Counted from the stretch's first letter, positions 13,948-24,756 are shown. The stretch is 39,283 nucleotides of DNA from an uncultured Clostridia bacterium (GCA_947589415.1 CANQBP010000020.1:1-39283), one strand, 5' to 3'. Translations and numbers: made by a program. The notes: generated by a model not told the origin, from the letters alone.

Positions 13948-16900
13948 TTATTTATCCTTGCCGCAGCATTTTTTGTATTTCTTGCCGCTTCCGCAGGGAC
14001 AGGGATCATTTCTTCCTATTTTCTTAACTCCCCTGACAGTTCTGTTGACAGAACCCGCTGAAGAATCCATATTTGTGGAGGTCGGTTTTGCAACCTGTTC
14101 CCTCTCCATAAGCTCTCCTGCCGCTTTTCTTATATCATCTTCCGTGATTTCTTTCTCTTGTGCATCATCATTATCCGCATTGTCGATTTTTTCCGCGCCG
14201 AGAGTTATCTCCGGAACAGCCTCATCGTCATCACTAATGTAATTGGTTTCGATGCTGACCGATTCCTTAGCTTTAAGCGCAGCAAGAGCAGCTGCCTGCG
14301 CCCTACTCGTTGCCGAACGTTTAATAACCATATTGCGCATTCTTTCCTGTTCCTCAATTCGCTTTGCGACCCTCTTCGGAACAACAAGCAATATTTTAAC
14401 CGTATCCTCACGTATGCACTTAATCATATCATCGAACATATCAAAGCCTTCAATTCTATATTCGACAACAGGATCATGCTGTCCGTATGAACGCAGGCGT
14501 ATTCCTCTTTTAAGTTCGTCCATTGCATCAATATGATCCATCCAATAATTATCGACATTTTTAAGGAGATATACTCTTTCAAGCTCACGCATGGTTTCTT
14601 CGGGAATAAGTTTCTCGTTTTCTTCATAAATTTTTACTGCTTTATCAGTAAGTTCATTTACAAGATATTCCTTTTCAAGTTTTTCCAGCTCGTCCGTGTC
14701 ATAAACAAGGCTTTCTTCATCACTGTCCTCAAGTATCCAACCCTTTAGTGCCTCTCTCAATCCGTCAAGATTCCAATTATCCTTATCTTCGAGGGGAAGA
14801 TACTGATTGACAAGAGATTCAACCGTTTCGCCAATCATTTTCATAATGGTATCTCTAAGATTTTCTCCGTCAAGCACCTGATCTCTTTGTGAATAGATAA
14901 TTTCACGCTGACGGTTCATAACATCGTCATATTCCAAAACGCTCTTTCTTATGTTGAAGTTTCTTCCCTCAACCTTTGACTGCGCACTTTCTATAACATT
15001 GGAAAGAAGTTTGCTCTCAAGCGGTTCATTATCATCTCCCGGCATTCTGTCCATTATATTCTTTATTCTGTCGCCCGCAAAGAGTCTGAGTATATCATCT
15101 TCGGCCGAAAGGTAAAAACGGCTTGCGCCGGGATCACCCTGACGTCCCGAACGTCCTCTCAACTGGTTATCTATACGTCTTGACTCATGTCTTGTCGTAC
15201 CCATTATGAACAAACCGCCGGCTTCACGAACCTTTTCGGCTTCCTCTTCTATTTCCTTTTTATATTTATCAATAAGTTCTCTGTAAACCTGACGTGCCTT
15301 GATTATATCCTCATCATCGGTTTCGGCGTATCCGGTTGCTTCATTGATCATTTCCTCGCTGAAATTAAGCCTTCGCATTTCATCTTTTGCAAGAAATTCC
15401 TCATTTCCGCCGAGCTTTATATCAGTACCACGACCTGCCATGTTCGTAGCAATAGTAACCGCTCCGAGCTTACCTGCCTGCGCAACTATCTCCGCTTCTT
15501 TTTCATGGAATTTCGCATTAAGGACATTATGCTTTATTCCTCGTTTCTTGAGCAGCTTGCTTAGTTCCTCCGACTTATCAATAGAAATCGTACCTACAAG
15601 CACGGGCTGACCGTTCTTATGCGCTTCCTCTATATCATTGATAAGACATTCGTATTTTCCCTTTTCAGTCCTAAAAATAACGTCGGGAAGGTCAACTCTC
15701 TGTATCGGCTTGTTTGTCGGTATTTCTATAACATCAAGCCTGTATATCTCGGAAAACTCCGTTTCCTCGGTCATTGCGGTACCGGTCATACCGGAGAGCT
15801 TTTTATAAAGACGGAAAAAGTTTTGGAAAGTTATTGTTGCAAGTGTTTTACTTTCTCTTTCTACCTTAACGCCCTCTTTTGCCTCAATAGCCTGATGCAG
15901 ACCCTCATTATATCGTCTGCCGTACATAAGACGACCGGTAAATTCATCGACAATTATAACTTCGCCCTTATCATTTACTATATAATCGGTATCTCTATGC
16001 ATAACTCCGTGCGCTTTAATTGCCTGATTTACATGGTGCTGTATAGTAAGATTTTCCGGGTCGGTAAAGTTTTCAATATTAAAAAACTTTTCTGCTTTTT
16101 TTACGCCCGACGGGGTAAGCGTTGCGGTTTTGGCTTTTTCATCAACAACATAATCTATACCCTCACTTATATATTTTTCGTCGTTATCCTCTTTTGCATC
16201 GGTTTCGGCAACGACCTTTGACTTCAATGTTTTTGCAAGCTCGTTTGCTCTGCTGTAAAGTTCGGTGGACTTATCACCCTGTCCGGAAATGATAAGCGGT
16301 GTTCTTGCCTCGTCTATGAGAATTGAATCGACCTCATCGACAATGGCGAAATTATGTCCCCTCTGGACTTTGTTTTCCTTATATACAACCATGTTGTCAC
16401 GCAGATAGTCAAATCCGAGTTCATTATTCGTAGCGTATGTAATATCGGCATTATACGCTTCTTTCCTTTCGGCATTCGTCGTATCATGCTGAAGTACACC
16501 GACCGTAAGACCCAAGAAGCGATACAGCTTTCCCATCCACTCTGCATCACGCTTTGCAAGGTATTCATTTACGGTTACAACGTGTACACCCTGACCCGCA
16601 AGGGCATTAAGATATGCGGGAAGTGTCGCAACAAGCGTTTTACCTTCACCTGTTTTCATCTCGCTTATTCTTCCTCTATGGAGAATAATTCCTCCTATTA
16701 CCTGAACACGAAAGTGCTTCATTCCAAGCACACGCCATGATGCCTCACGGCATACCGCAAATGCTTCGGGAAGTATAGTATCAAGCAGCTCATCCCTTTT
16801 CTTATCGGTCATTTCTTCATCTTTGAACATCTCTTGAAATCTCTTTGTTTCACCTCTGAGTTCGTCATCGGAAAATCCCTGATATTTTTTTTCAAGTTCA

Positions 16901-16980
16901 AAAACCTTATCCGCTATGGGATTGATTTTTTTAAGTTCTCTCCTGCTGTTGCTTCCGTTAAACCATGCTTTTATTCCCAT
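13948..16980 (-). CDS. secA: Preprotein translocase ATPase SecA
   Basis: The 1010-residue motor of the Sec pathway drives unfolded preproteins through SecYEG. Visible features are Walker A MKTGEGKT (108-115), the DEAD-type box [25 protein letters not shown] near 400, the arginine-finger region [17 protein letters not shown], and a C-terminal SEC-C zinc motif [15 protein letters not shown]. It is longer than the Bacillus protein (about 840), mostly through an acidic linker before the zinc motif and a lengthened preprotein-binding region. The start at 16980 has GAGGTGAG upstream. A promoter with an extended -10 (TGTTATACT) lies about 45 bases before it. Confidence 0.98.
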   Translation of the reverse strand: MGIKAWFNGSNSRRELKKINPIADKVFELEKKYQGFSDDELRGETKRFQEMFKDEEMTDKKRDELLDTILPEAFAVCREASWRVLGMKHFRVQVIGGIILHRGRISEMKTGEGKTLVATLPAYLNALAGQGVHVVTVNEYLAKRDAEWMGKLYRFLGLTVGVLQHDTTNAERKEAYNADITYATNNELGFDYLRDNMVVYKENKVQRGHNFAIVDEVDSILIDEARTPLIISGQGDKSTELYSRANELAKTLKSKVVAETDAKEDNDEKYISEGIDYVVDEKAKTATLTPSGVKKAEKFFNIENFTDPENLTIQHHVNQAIKAHGVMHRDTDYIVNDKGEVIIVDEFTGRLMYGRRYNEGLHQAIEAKEGVKVERESKTLATITFQNFFRLYKKLSGMTGTAMTEETEFSEIYRLDVIEIPTNKPIQRVDLPDVIFRTEKGKYECLINDIEEAHKNGQPVLVGTISIDKSEELSKLLKKRGIKHNVLNAKFHEKEAEIVAQAGKLGAVTIATNMAGRGTDIKLGGNEEFLAKDEMRRLNFSEEMINEATGYAETDDEDIIKARQVYRELIDKYKKEIEEEAEKVREAGGLFIMGTTRHESRRIDNQLRGRSGRQGDPGASRFYLSAEDDILRLFAGDRIKNIMDRMPGDDNEPLESKLLSNVIESAQSKVEGRNFNIRKSVLEYDDVMNRQREIIYSQRDQVLDGENLRDTIMKMIGETVESLVNQYLPLEDKDNWNLDGLREALKGWILEDSDEESLVYDTDELEKLEKEYLVNELTDKAVKIYEENEKLIPEETMRELERVYLLKNVDNYWMDHIDAMDELKRGIRLRSYGQHDPVVEYRIEGFDMFDDMIKCIREDTVKILLVVPKRVAKRIEEQERMRNMVIKRSATSRAQAAALAALKAKESVSIETNYISDDDEAVPEITLGAEKIDNADNDDAQEKEITEDDIRKAAGELMEREQVAKPTSTNMDSSAGSVNRTVRGVKKIGRNDPCPCGSGKKYKKCCGKDK

Positions 16981-17035
16981 TGGTACTCACCTCATAAATT
17001 CTTTATCAAATACGGCTTTCACCGTACATTCTATT

Positions 17036-17065
17036 AGTATAACACAAAATACACATATTTTACAA
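17036..17065 (-). promoter_or_regulatory. Promoter of secA
   Basis: On the minus strand TTGTAA and TGTTATACT (extended -10) are spaced by about 18 bases just upstream of secA. Position is approximate. Confidence 0.55.
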
Positions 17066-17111
17066 TGCCTTTTGACCGAAATAATAAATTGTCCGCAAAT
17101 TTACCGACAGT

Positions 17112-17780
17112 CTAATTTTTCAGCGGTATAAAAATATTCTCCCTAACGCTTTTAAGCAGCTTTCCCTCAACAATATTTCTTTTCCCGCATTTAAGGCAGC
17201 CCCTTACCTTGCCGTAACTCTCGACATAGGGAATACAACTGTTTGAAAGACGGGTCATTGTCTTTCTTCTTTCTCTCTTTATTTCATCTGCACTAACATT
17301 CATCAGTATCTCTACCTGATTTTCAAGATCGTTACTCTCAAACCCGTCCACTATTCTCTTTGCGATAATCGGTTTGGAAATAAATTTATCAATATCCGTG
17401 AGAGTGGCTTCGAGATGTCCGCAGTTTGCACACTTTGAAACCGTCATTACTTCATTTGCAATACCGAAATTTTTTCTCATAAATTCAATTTCCGGCTCAA
17501 TATTTTTTTGGTGGAAAAACTCAAGCTGCGCCGACATCGCTATTAGTGCCGAAAACGTATTTGCCGTCCAAAAACATTTTTCAATATCATCAATAACATG
17601 ATTATCAATTCGGAAATCCGCAAACGGGCCGTTTTTGTCGAACGCCTTTCTAAGCGCACCAAAATCACCGTTTGTTTTCCATTTATCAATACATTCGCCA
17701 ACAACTTCGGCATATTCGTTCTGACCTATATCCCCAAGAAGTTTTTTTATTGCACTAAGCGTCATAAAATAATAGTCCAT
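17112..17780 (-). CDS. Zinc-ribbon protein of unknown function
   Basis: A 222-residue soluble protein. The N-terminal two thirds are helical. Two CxxC pairs, CANCGH (about 137-142) and CLKCGKRN (about 198-205), could together bind one zinc ion. I placed the start at ATG 17780, seven bases after GGAGG; a longer TTG frame begins at 17807. No family or catalytic motif was recognised. It has its own promoter (17820-17848), is followed by secA, and is divergent from the 391-residue hypothetical protein. A role in nucleic-acid or protein binding is possible but unproven. Confidence 0.75.
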   Translation of the reverse strand: MDYYFMTLSAIKKLLGDIGQNEYAEVVGECIDKWKTNGDFGALRKAFDKNGPFADFRIDNHVIDDIEKCFWTANTFSALIAMSAQLEFFHQKNIEPEIEFMRKNFGIANEVMTVSKCANCGHLEATLTDIDKFISKPIIAKRIVDGFESNDLENQVEILMNVSADEIKRERRKTMTRLSNSCIPYVESYGKVRGCLKCGKRNIVEGKLLKSVRENIFIPLKN

Positions 17781-17819
17781 ACGCATTCCTCCGTTTTTAG
17801 AGTACAAAAATACATACTA

Positions 17820-17848
17820 ATTATAAACCAAAGCCGCAAAATATACAA
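17820..17848 (-). promoter_or_regulatory. Promoter of the zinc-ribbon protein gene
   Basis: On the minus strand TTGTAT (17848-17843) and TATAAT (17825-17820) are spaced by 17 bases, about 35 bases before the chosen start. Confidence 0.6.
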
Positions 17849-17887
17849 CAGGTTTAAAGGATTTTTCAAAAAAATATTCTGCCAACA

Positions 17888-17916
17888 TTGACAAAAACCA
17901 AACAATAACATATACT
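17888..17916 (+). promoter_or_regulatory. Promoter of the 391-residue hypothetical gene
   Basis: TTGACA (17888-17893) and TATACT (17911-17916) are spaced by 17 bases. The transcript would carry a leader of about 170 bases before 18091, in which I see no recognised regulatory RNA. Confidence 0.65.
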
Positions 17917-18090
17917 TTAAAGTGATAAAAAGGGTTGAAGTGCAGTTTTTGTATAAATAAAAAACACAACATATTCTTACCCGTTACACCAAAATCCGCC
18001 TATGCTGACGTTGTAAAATAGATATGACAGCGTAATTTGATACAATTTAAAACATAAAACAGAAAACCATGAAAAGGAAGGCTGAATAAA

Positions 18091-19266
18091 ATGACAGTAG
18101 TGGATATAAGAGGTATTTTTTCTCAAAGGAATATTGAACTTTTTGAAGTCAACTCCTCATACATATACTATGCAGAGGAGAAAAACGAGGACGGTCACAA
18201 CAATCTGTTCATTCTCGAATATAACCGCTCCACAAGAAAGGAAAGACTTGTAACAAACTACACCCTTGAAGATCCGACCTTTGTTGAGCATTTATATGCG
18301 TTTGATGACACGCTTGTTCTTATACTCGAAAACGGAAGCAACAGTATGTGGCTGATAGAGATAGATAAAAACAGCGGCATGGAACTGAACAGAAGGAAAG
18401 TTGTATGTACCGGAACATTCAGAAGCTGTATCGCACTCGACAGCAGCCATATACTCATATACATGGGTCCCGATGATGCAAATGCAGAAATGTTTAAAAG
18501 ATACAGCGAGGTCACGGGCTGCGAATGTCTTTGCTATATGTACGACCTTGAAACCAATATAAAGCACTTTATTAAAAATCCTTTGATTGCAAAACTCGGT
18601 GCAGATAACATAAAGCAGATGGACGTACATGACGAAAAGTATCTTATACTCCTCGACCCGTTTGCCGATGAGGATATAAAAAGAGGCTATTACGAAGAAC
18701 AGAGATGGATAAATGCCGATATAAGGGATAATATTTGGCTTTGCAAACTCGATGAATTTGAAAAGCAGCTCGAAGCAGGTGCTGAAAATATCACCAAAAA
18801 ATGCATAGCGAGTGCAGATATAAAGGCACTTGCAAGATATATGGGTATTGACGGGGATAAAATGTTCTTTAGGGCAAAGGAATTTCGTACGGGTATCGAA
18901 AAAATATGCAGCTATGATGTTTACACAAATTCTATAACAGTAGAGGCGGAGCTGAACGTTCCCGACAGCAATACCATGTACATAATCGAAGAAAAACCGT
19001 TCTCGGTATTTTCCGTCAGAACAGATGACAGAAGAACTTTCGTAAACGGTATAATCAACAGCAGCGCCGAACTTTCATACAGTAATGAACTCGGCAGCTT
19101 TATGACCTGCATTGAAAACAGGTACATTGTTACCGGAAGCAGGACTGTTGATAATAATAGCAATACTGAAAAACAAATATGCAGTATATACGATTCCACG
19201 CTTGACAAAAGCGAAAGTTATGAATGTAATTGCTATCTCAAGGGAAATACATTAGTTCTTTATTGA
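18091..19266 (+). CDS. Hypothetical protein, possible beta-propeller
   Basis: A 391-residue cytoplasmic protein without signal peptide or membrane helix. Short hydrophobic strands alternate with charged turns in a repeating way (for example SSYIYYAEEKNEDGHNNLFI, DDTLVLILEN, SSHILIYMG, DEKYLILLD, GDKMFFRAKE), as in WD40/DUF5050-like beta-propellers, but no canonical WD or Kelch repeat is seen. A GGAAGG site 11 bases upstream supports the start. It is alone in its transcription unit. No function can be assigned. Confidence 0.8.
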   Translation: MTVVDIRGIFSQRNIELFEVNSSYIYYAEEKNEDGHNNLFILEYNRSTRKERLVTNYTLEDPTFVEHLYAFDDTLVLILENGSNSMWLIEIDKNSGMELNRRKVVCTGTFRSCIALDSSHILIYMGPDDANAEMFKRYSEVTGCECLCYMYDLETNIKHFIKNPLIAKLGADNIKQMDVHDEKYLILLDPFADEDIKRGYYEEQRWINADIRDNIWLCKLDEFEKQLEAGAENITKKCIASADIKALARYMGIDGDKMFFRAKEFRTGIEKICSYDVYTNSITVEAELNVPDSNTMYIIEEKPFSVFSVRTDDRRTFVNGIINSSAELSYSNELGSFMTCIENRYIVTGSRTVDNNSNTEKQICSIYDSTLDKSESYECNCYLKGNTLVLY

Positions 19267-19591
19267 CCGTAAGGCGATATATCGAATTTGCCGATACGTA
19301 AACGGATCGGCATAAGTGTTAGTGCCGCATAAAGATTTTTAAAATATTCATGTAAAAAGTCGGTTTCGGTGCAGTCCCACATTCGATAAGTAAGATTTTA
19401 ACGTTTACAGCAGCCGTAACATAAGACAAGCCTTTGATTGAGGGGACTCCAACTTGTGCAAAGACCCCTTTTTAATTCGATAATATAGGGAAAAATAACG
19501 GCGGCTTTCGGCAAAATTATTTAAAAATACGGTGTCAGTCAAAACAAATTGACTTCGAGTACAAATATTCCGTTTTTGTAAAAAAAAATAC
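19267..19591 (+). other. Intergenic region with hairpins before rimP
   Basis: No gene is visible. TGCCGAT...ATCGGCA (about 19289-19312) may end the upstream transcript. Further on, a GCAGCCGTAACATAAGACAA segment near 19422-19441 is followed by AGGGG...CCCCT TTTTA (about 19441-19475), a terminator-like hairpin. AGTCCC near 19374 can also pair with GGGACT near 19444. The GCAGCCGTA...ATAAGACAA motif recurs after infB. Confidence 0.35.
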
Positions 19592-19620
19592 TTGCAAATC
19601 TTAAATATTTATGATATAAT
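19592..19620 (+). promoter_or_regulatory. Promoter of the rimP-nusA-infB operon
   Basis: TTGCAA (19592-19597) and TATAAT (19615-19620) are spaced by 17 bases, giving a start near 19627 and a leader of about 135 bases. Confidence 0.75.
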
Positions 19621-19644
19621 CATTAAGGTATTTAATGAAGGCTT

Positions 19645-19677
19645 AGTAAAAGAGTGGGTGCGGCCCACTCTTTTACT
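19645..19677 (+). promoter_or_regulatory. Strong leader hairpin of the rimP-nusA operon
   Basis: A perfect 14-bp stem (19645-19658 with 19664-19677, five-base loop TGCGG) ends in TTTTACT and lies about 20 bases after the transcription start. It can act as an early terminator, or as an attenuator through which NusA controls its own operon; many Firmicutes carry a comparable stem before rimP. Mechanism inferred. Confidence 0.65.
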
Positions 19678-19760
19678 GTTAATAGGCGCTTGATATATGT
19701 GTCGTATTTTATCGACGGTCGATTTTTAGTATCAATCAGACATTAAGCGGGAGGAGAAAT

Positions 19761-20243
19761 ATGGTTAAAAAAGGGAGCGGCAATACTGTTGCGGAGGTCA
19801 CGGAACTGGTTCGCCCGATAATTGAAGATATGGGGCTGGAACTTTGGAACGTATGTTACGTTAAAGAGGGCTCGGAATATTATTTGAGAATTTTTATTGA
19901 TAAAGAAAACGGTGTTACCATTGATGACTGCGAAAACGTAACAAGAGCAGTGGACGCACCGCTCGATGAATTAGATCCCATTGATAAAAATTATATTTTA
20001 GAGGTTTCGTCCCCCGGAGTGGAGAGGGAGCTTATACTTGACCGTCACTTTGATAAATATCTCGGTTCTCCCGTAATGGTCAAATTGATCAGACCGGACG
20101 AAAACGGTATAAGAGAATATAAGGGCACACTTGTGTCCCACGATAAGGATATGGTCAAACTGATGCTTGAAAACGGCAAAGAAGCCGTAATAAAAAAGAA
20201 ATCTGCGGTATATATTAAATTAGATGACTTTAACATTAACTAA
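19761..20243 (+). CDS. rimP: Ribosome maturation factor RimP
   Basis: This 160-residue protein assists assembly of the 30S ribosomal subunit. The family motifs are clear: EDMGLELWNVCYVKEG, LRIFIDKENGVTIDDCENVTR, and the signature YILEVSSPGVERELI (about 92-106), followed by the C-terminal SH3-like domain. GGGAGGAG just before the ATG is a strong start. It is the first gene of the operon and is followed 15 bases later by nusA. Confidence 0.96.
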   Translation: MVKKGSGNTVAEVTELVRPIIEDMGLELWNVCYVKEGSEYYLRIFIDKENGVTIDDCENVTRAVDAPLDELDPIDKNYILEVSSPGVERELILDRHFDKYLGSPVMVKLIRPDENGIREYKGTLVSHDKDMVKLMLENGKEAVIKKKSAVYIKLDDFNIN

Positions 20244-20258
20244 CGGAGGAAAGAAAAA

Positions 20259-21464
20259 ATGAACAAAAACAAAGAACAGGAAGAAAACCTGTTTGATGCA
20301 CTTAAACTCATAGAAAAGGAAAAGGGTATCCCGACAGAGTTTATGCTTGCACAAATCAAAAAGGCAATTGTAACCGCCTGCAAAAACTCATACGGCGGAA
20401 ACGATGACGTTATAGTCAAATGCGATGAAAAAACAGGTAAGCTCGAAGCGCAACTTAATAAAACCGTTGTTGAGGAAGTAACCGATATCAATAGGGAAAT
20501 TTCCGTTTATGAAGCAAGAAAAATTAACCCAATGGCAAGCGAAGGAGATAAGGTCGGTATCGCCCTTGATCCGAGAAACTTCGGAAGAATAGCGGTTTCA
20601 ACCGCAAGAAATATGATACGTCAGGGAATACGAGATGGTGAAAAGGAACAGGCTCTGTCCGAATACCAAAGCAAATTTCAAGATATTGCCACCGCAACAG
20701 TCGAGCAGATAGATCCCTCAACGGGAAACGCTACACTGCGACTCGGAAAAGCCATAGCTACCCTGCCGAAAAACGATCAGATACCGGGCGAGGTTCTTAA
20801 TATCGGGGATTTGATCAGAGTATATGTTGTGAACATAAAAACAAGCGACAGAGGGCCTAAGGCAATTATTTCCAGAACTCACCCGGATCTTGTAAAAAGA
20901 CTTTTTGAGGAACAGGTTCCGGAAATATTTGAGGGCGTAATTCAAATAAAATCCATATCACGAGAAGCAGGTTCAAGAACTAAAATAGCGGTAATAAGCA
21001 CAAATCCCGAAGTTGATGCGGTTGGTGCTTGTATAGGCCCGAAAGGACAAAGAGTGGGAAATATCGTCAGTCAACTCGGCGGAGAAAAAATTGATATCAT
21101 AGAATACAATGAAGATCCGGTAGAATTTATCAAAAAGGCTCTCTCCCCCGCCGAAGTTATTAAAGTTGCCGTTAATAAGGACGGCGAAAAAATATGCAGG
21201 GTTACTGTTCCCGATAACCAGCTTTCACTTGCAATAGGAAACAGAGGACAAAATGTCCGTCTTGCGGCAAAGCTGACGGGTTGGAAAATAGATATACGCC
21301 CCGAAAGCGGTTTCTTTGGTGAGGACGACGAGGAAAACGATGACGAGGAAGAAGAATATATCGGCGACGGACTCGAAAATGACGAGGAAGAGATTGCCGA
21401 CGCACAAACAAATGCCGACATAAATACTCCCGAAAACCCTGATGATGACGAAAAAGAGGAATAA
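20259..21464 (+). CDS. nusA: Transcription termination/antitermination factor NusA
   Basis: A 401-residue RNA polymerase-binding factor controlling pausing, termination and antitermination. It has an N-terminal RNA-polymerase domain (1-125), an S1 domain (about 135-200), KH1 (about 230-290, with GPKGQRVGNIVSQLGGEKID) and KH2 (about 300-345, with AIGNRGQNVRLAAKLTGWKI). A very acidic C-terminal tail (about 350-401) replaces the AR repeats of Proteobacteria, as in other Firmicutes. CGGAGGAAAG lies before the start. Genes on both sides confirm the assignment. Confidence 0.97.
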   Translation: MNKNKEQEENLFDALKLIEKEKGIPTEFMLAQIKKAIVTACKNSYGGNDDVIVKCDEKTGKLEAQLNKTVVEEVTDINREISVYEARKINPMASEGDKVGIALDPRNFGRIAVSTARNMIRQGIRDGEKEQALSEYQSKFQDIATATVEQIDPSTGNATLRLGKAIATLPKNDQIPGEVLNIGDLIRVYVVNIKTSDRGPKAIISRTHPDLVKRLFEEQVPEIFEGVIQIKSISREAGSRTKIAVISTNPEVDAVGACIGPKGQRVGNIVSQLGGEKIDIIEYNEDPVEFIKKALSPAEVIKVAVNKDGEKICRVTVPDNQLSLAIGNRGQNVRLAAKLTGWKIDIRPESGFFGEDDEENDDEEEEYIGDGLENDEEEIADAQTNADINTPENPDDDEKEE

Positions 21465-21529
21465 ATCGGATATCATCTGCGTACCTCATGAAAGCGGAGG
21501 TTTGAGGGATTACGAAAGGAAATATCAAA

Positions 21530-21823
21530 TTGTACCAGAAAAAAATACCTTTGCGGAAATGTACGGGCTGCGGAGAAATGAAAGAAAAAAAACAGCTCAT
21601 AAGAATAGTCAAATCCCCCGATTCGGAGGAAACGGAATGCAGAATATCGGTGGATCTTACAGGGAAGAAATCCGGACGTGGGGCATATATCTGCAATAAC
21701 CCCGACTGTCTGGCTAAGGCTAAAAAAGCTCGAAGACTTGAAAAAGCGTTTTCGTGCAAAATTCCCGATGAGGTATATCAAAGGCTTGAACAAGAGCTTG
21801 AAACCTCTGCCAATTATCATTAA
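21530..21823 (+). CDS. ylxR: YlxR/RnpM family RNA-binding protein
   Basis: A 97-residue YlxR (DUF448) protein with the motifs RKCTGCGEMKEKKQLIRIV and KSGRGAYICNN. The Bacillus homologue (RnpM) binds RNase P RNA and modulates its activity. The start is TTG at 21530, preceded by GAAAGGAAA; no ATG fits. The length matches the family and the position between nusA and ylxQ is the standard one. Confidence 0.93.
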   Translation: MYQKKIPLRKCTGCGEMKEKKQLIRIVKSPDSEETECRISVDLTGKKSGRGAYICNNPDCLAKAKKARRLEKAFSCKIPDEVYQRLEQELETSANYH

Positions 21824-21860
21824 AACTATCGGAATATCCGGAAAGAGAGTTGTCAAATCA

Positions 21861-22160
21861 ATGAATAATAAGCTGCTGTCTTTATTAGGAATAGCAAGAC
21901 GAGCGTGTCGTATCAGTCTTGGCTTTGATGCCGCATCGGATTCTATAAGTGCCGGGCAATGCAGGCTTCTGTTACTTGCAAATGATTTGTCCGAGCGAAC
22001 AAAACGCTCAATTTTGAGAACGGCTGATGATAACGGGGTGCAGGCAATTCTTTTGGATATACCGATGGCAGAACTCGGAGGTGCTGTCGGAAAACTCACC
22101 GGAATAATTGCGGTTAATGATAAAGGCTTTGCGGATAAAATGATTACGCTTTGCAACTGA
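21861..22160 (+). CDS. ylxQ: L7Ae-family ribosomal/kink-turn RNA-binding protein YlxQ
   Basis: A 99-residue L7Ae/L30e/S12e-like protein, expected to bind kink-turn RNA. It shows LLSLLGIARRACRISLGFDA, the LLLLANDLSERTK strand-turn and the C-terminal GKLTGIIAVNDKGFA. The ATG at 21861 matches the family N-terminus MNNKLLSLLGIARR; a longer frame upstream overlaps ylxR out of frame and has no homologous sequence. The ribosome binding site (GAAAGAGAG) is modest, consistent with translational coupling in the operon. Confidence 0.92.
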   Translation: MNNKLLSLLGIARRACRISLGFDAASDSISAGQCRLLLLANDLSERTKRSILRTADDNGVQAILLDIPMAELGGAVGKLTGIIAVNDKGFADKMITLCN

Positions 22161-22184
22161 TAAACAGACAGGAGGAACGATTGT

Positions 22185-24713
22185 ATGATAAAATATAAGC
22201 TCAGTGAATTAGCAAAAAATCTTAATATGCCGAGTAAGGAGATTACCGAAGTACTTAATGCGTACCTCGGAGTAAATAAAAAATCGGGGGCAAATCTTTC
22301 GGGTAATGAACTGAACATTGTAATTGAGTATTTTACCCATAAAAACATGATGAGTAATCTTAATGATTACTACAACCGGGCAAACGATACCTCTTCGGAG
22401 GAGCAGGAACAGCCCAAACAGGAAAATACCCCGCACAAGACCGATGCGGTTAAAAATGAAAAACAAAATAAAAATAAAGACCGTGTCAAGAACAATAAAA
22501 ACGAAAACGGGAAACCTCAGAAAACACCCAAAATCGAAAAAACCGATAAAACCGAAAGTAAAAATAATCGTAACGACAGACCGGCGCAGACACAGGAAAA
22601 CTCCGATAAAAACCGAACCAAAAAACAGCAGAAGAAAAATAAAGCTCCTGCCGCTGCCCGTCCCAAACAGGAAACGCATATCCTGTCGGGAAAGCAGTTT
22701 GATAAAAGTCATGCTGTTACAGAGGATAACAATACGGTTAATGAAAACAGAGGACGTATTATAAATACAAGGGCCTCTCATGTAAACATTGACAAATATA
22801 ATGAAAAATATGACAGACTCGCAAGTGAAAAAATGCACAAAGAGCCTACCGCACAGAAACAGAAAATCAATCAGCGTTCCCAGCAAAAAGGTAAGCCCCG
22901 CAACTCAAGAAAGGAAAGCGAACAGGAACGTCTTGACAGAATTTCCAACGATCGTAAGAATAAGCCGATAACCGTGCTTATACCCGATGAAATTACGGTA
23001 AGCGAACTTGCTCACCGATTAAAGGTTACTGCTGCGGAGCTTATCAAAAAACTCATGATGCTCGGTGTTATGGCAAGTCTTAACGATGTGATAGATTTCG
23101 ATACCGCATCACTTGCAGCAATGGAATTTCACGCAAAAATCGAGAAAGAGGTTATTGAAACAATAGAGGAAAAAATCATTGATAACAGTGAAGATAATGA
23201 TGATAACCTCGTTGAACGTGCCCCGGTTGTAGTCGTAATGGGTCATGTTGACCACGGAAAGACTTCTTTGCTTGATACAATACGCCATGCTCACGTCACG
23301 GAAACCGAAGCAGGCGGAATAACACAGCACATAGGCGCATACTGCGTTGTTATCAACGGACGCAACATAACATTCCTCGATACCCCCGGACATGAGGCAT
23401 TTACAACAATGCGTGCAAGGGGCGCACAAGTGACGGATATAGCTATCCTTGTAGTTGCTGCTGATGACGGTATTATGCCGCAGACCGTGGAGGCAATACA
23501 TCATGCAAAGGCGGCAGGAGTATCTATTATAGTTGCTGTCAACAAGATAGATAAACCCGGTGCTGATGTCGATCGTGTCATGACGCAGCTTACAGAACAT
23601 GAGCTTGTCCCCGATGTGTGGGGCGGTGATGTACCCGTAATTCCTGTATCGGCACATACTAAAGAAGGTATTGACGAACTTCTCGAAATGATACTGCTTG
23701 TTGCGGATATGAAAGAACTCAAGGCTAATCCCGACAGGGCTGCAAAGGGTACGGTAATAGAGGCAAGACTGGACAAGGGACGAGGTCCTATTGCTACTAT
23801 GCTCGTGCAAAACGGTACATTGAAAATCGGTGATATTGTTGTTGCCGGCACTACTGTCGGACGTGTCAGGGCAATGACAAACGATAAGGGAGTTAAGGTA
23901 AAAGAGGCAGGCCCGTCAATTCCGGTTGAAATAACAGGTCTTAATGACGTTCCGACAGGCGGGGATATATTTAACGCCGTTTCTGATGAACGTCTTGCCA
24001 GAGAGCTTGTAGAACAGCGCATAAGTGCCAAAAAGGAAGAACGTTTCAATTCCGTTACTAAAGTTACTCTCGAAAATCTCTTTGATCAAATGAAAATCGG
24101 AGAAATGAAGGAACTCAAAATTATTGTAAAAGCAGATGTACAGGGTTCTGTTGAAGCTGTAAGGCAATCTCTTGAGCGACTCGGTAATGATGAAGTGCGT
24201 GTGAATGTAATATATAGTGCTGTCGGTGCAATAAATGAATCCGATGTTATGCTCGCAACGGCATCTAACGCCATAATTGTAGGTTTTAATGTTCGTCCCG
24301 ATCCTGTTGCCGAAGATAATGCAAAACGTAACGGCGTTGATATGCGTCTGTACAGGATAATATATGATTGTATCGAGGAAATCGAGGCTGCAATGAAAGG
24401 TATGCTTGCTCCCAAGTACAAGGAAAATATCTTAGGAAAGGTAGAAGTAAGACTTACGTATAAGATTACAAATGTCGGTCTTGTTTCCGGCTCGTATGTC
24501 GTATCGGGCAAGGTCGTAAGAGGTGCGCACTGTCGTGTTGTACGTGACGGTATAGTTATTGCCGATGACATAGTAGCCTCTCTGCAAAGATTTAAAGACA
24601 GCGTTAAGGAAGTCGCACAAGGATTTGAATGTGGTATTACGCTTGAAAAATACAGTGATATCAAAGAGGGCGACATATTTGAGGTATATGAAATGGAAGA
24701 AATCAAGCAATAA
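22185..24713 (+). CDS. infB: Translation initiation factor IF-2
   Basis: The 842-residue GTPase positions initiator tRNA and joins the ribosomal subunits. It has an IF2_N segment at the start ([20 protein letters not shown]) and a long basic, Q/N/K-rich linker (about 60-250). A second IF2_N follows (about 262-320), then the G domain with GHVDHGKT near 353-360, [16 protein letters not shown] and NKIDKPGAD, then domains II, III and the C-terminal initiator-tRNA-binding part ([17 protein letters not shown]). An AGGAGG site precedes the ATG. It is the last gene of the operon here: rbfA, usually next, is absent and a terminator follows. Confidence 0.98.
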   Translation: MIKYKLSELAKNLNMPSKEITEVLNAYLGVNKKSGANLSGNELNIVIEYFTHKNMMSNLNDYYNRANDTSSEEQEQPKQENTPHKTDAVKNEKQNKNKDRVKNNKNENGKPQKTPKIEKTDKTESKNNRNDRPAQTQENSDKNRTKKQQKKNKAPAAARPKQETHILSGKQFDKSHAVTEDNNTVNENRGRIINTRASHVNIDKYNEKYDRLASEKMHKEPTAQKQKINQRSQQKGKPRNSRKESEQERLDRISNDRKNKPITVLIPDEITVSELAHRLKVTAAELIKKLMMLGVMASLNDVIDFDTASLAAMEFHAKIEKEVIETIEEKIIDNSEDNDDNLVERAPVVVVMGHVDHGKTSLLDTIRHAHVTETEAGGITQHIGAYCVVINGRNITFLDTPGHEAFTTMRARGAQVTDIAILVVAADDGIMPQTVEAIHHAKAAGVSIIVAVNKIDKPGADVDRVMTQLTEHELVPDVWGGDVPVIPVSAHTKEGIDELLEMILLVADMKELKANPDRAAKGTVIEARLDKGRGPIATMLVQNGTLKIGDIVVAGTTVGRVRAMTNDKGVKVKEAGPSIPVEITGLNDVPTGGDIFNAVSDERLARELVEQRISAKKEERFNSVTKVTLENLFDQMKIGEMKELKIIVKADVQGSVEAVRQSLERLGNDEVRVNVIYSAVGAINESDVMLATASNAIIVGFNVRPDPVAEDNAKRNGVDMRLYRIIYDCIEEIEAAMKGMLAPKYKENILGKVEVRLTYKITNVGLVSGSYVVSGKVVRGAHCRVVRDGIVIADDIVASLQRFKDSVKEVAQGFECGITLEKYSDIKEGDIFEVYEMEEIKQ

Positions 24714-24756
24714 GTTCTAAAGCAAAGTGAAATTGAAATAATTTCATATCCGATTA

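Noticed and set aside
21473-22348. 291-codon minus-strand frame opposite ylxR-ylxQ
   Set aside because: It covers three well-supported genes on the other strand, and its composition has no protein-family character.
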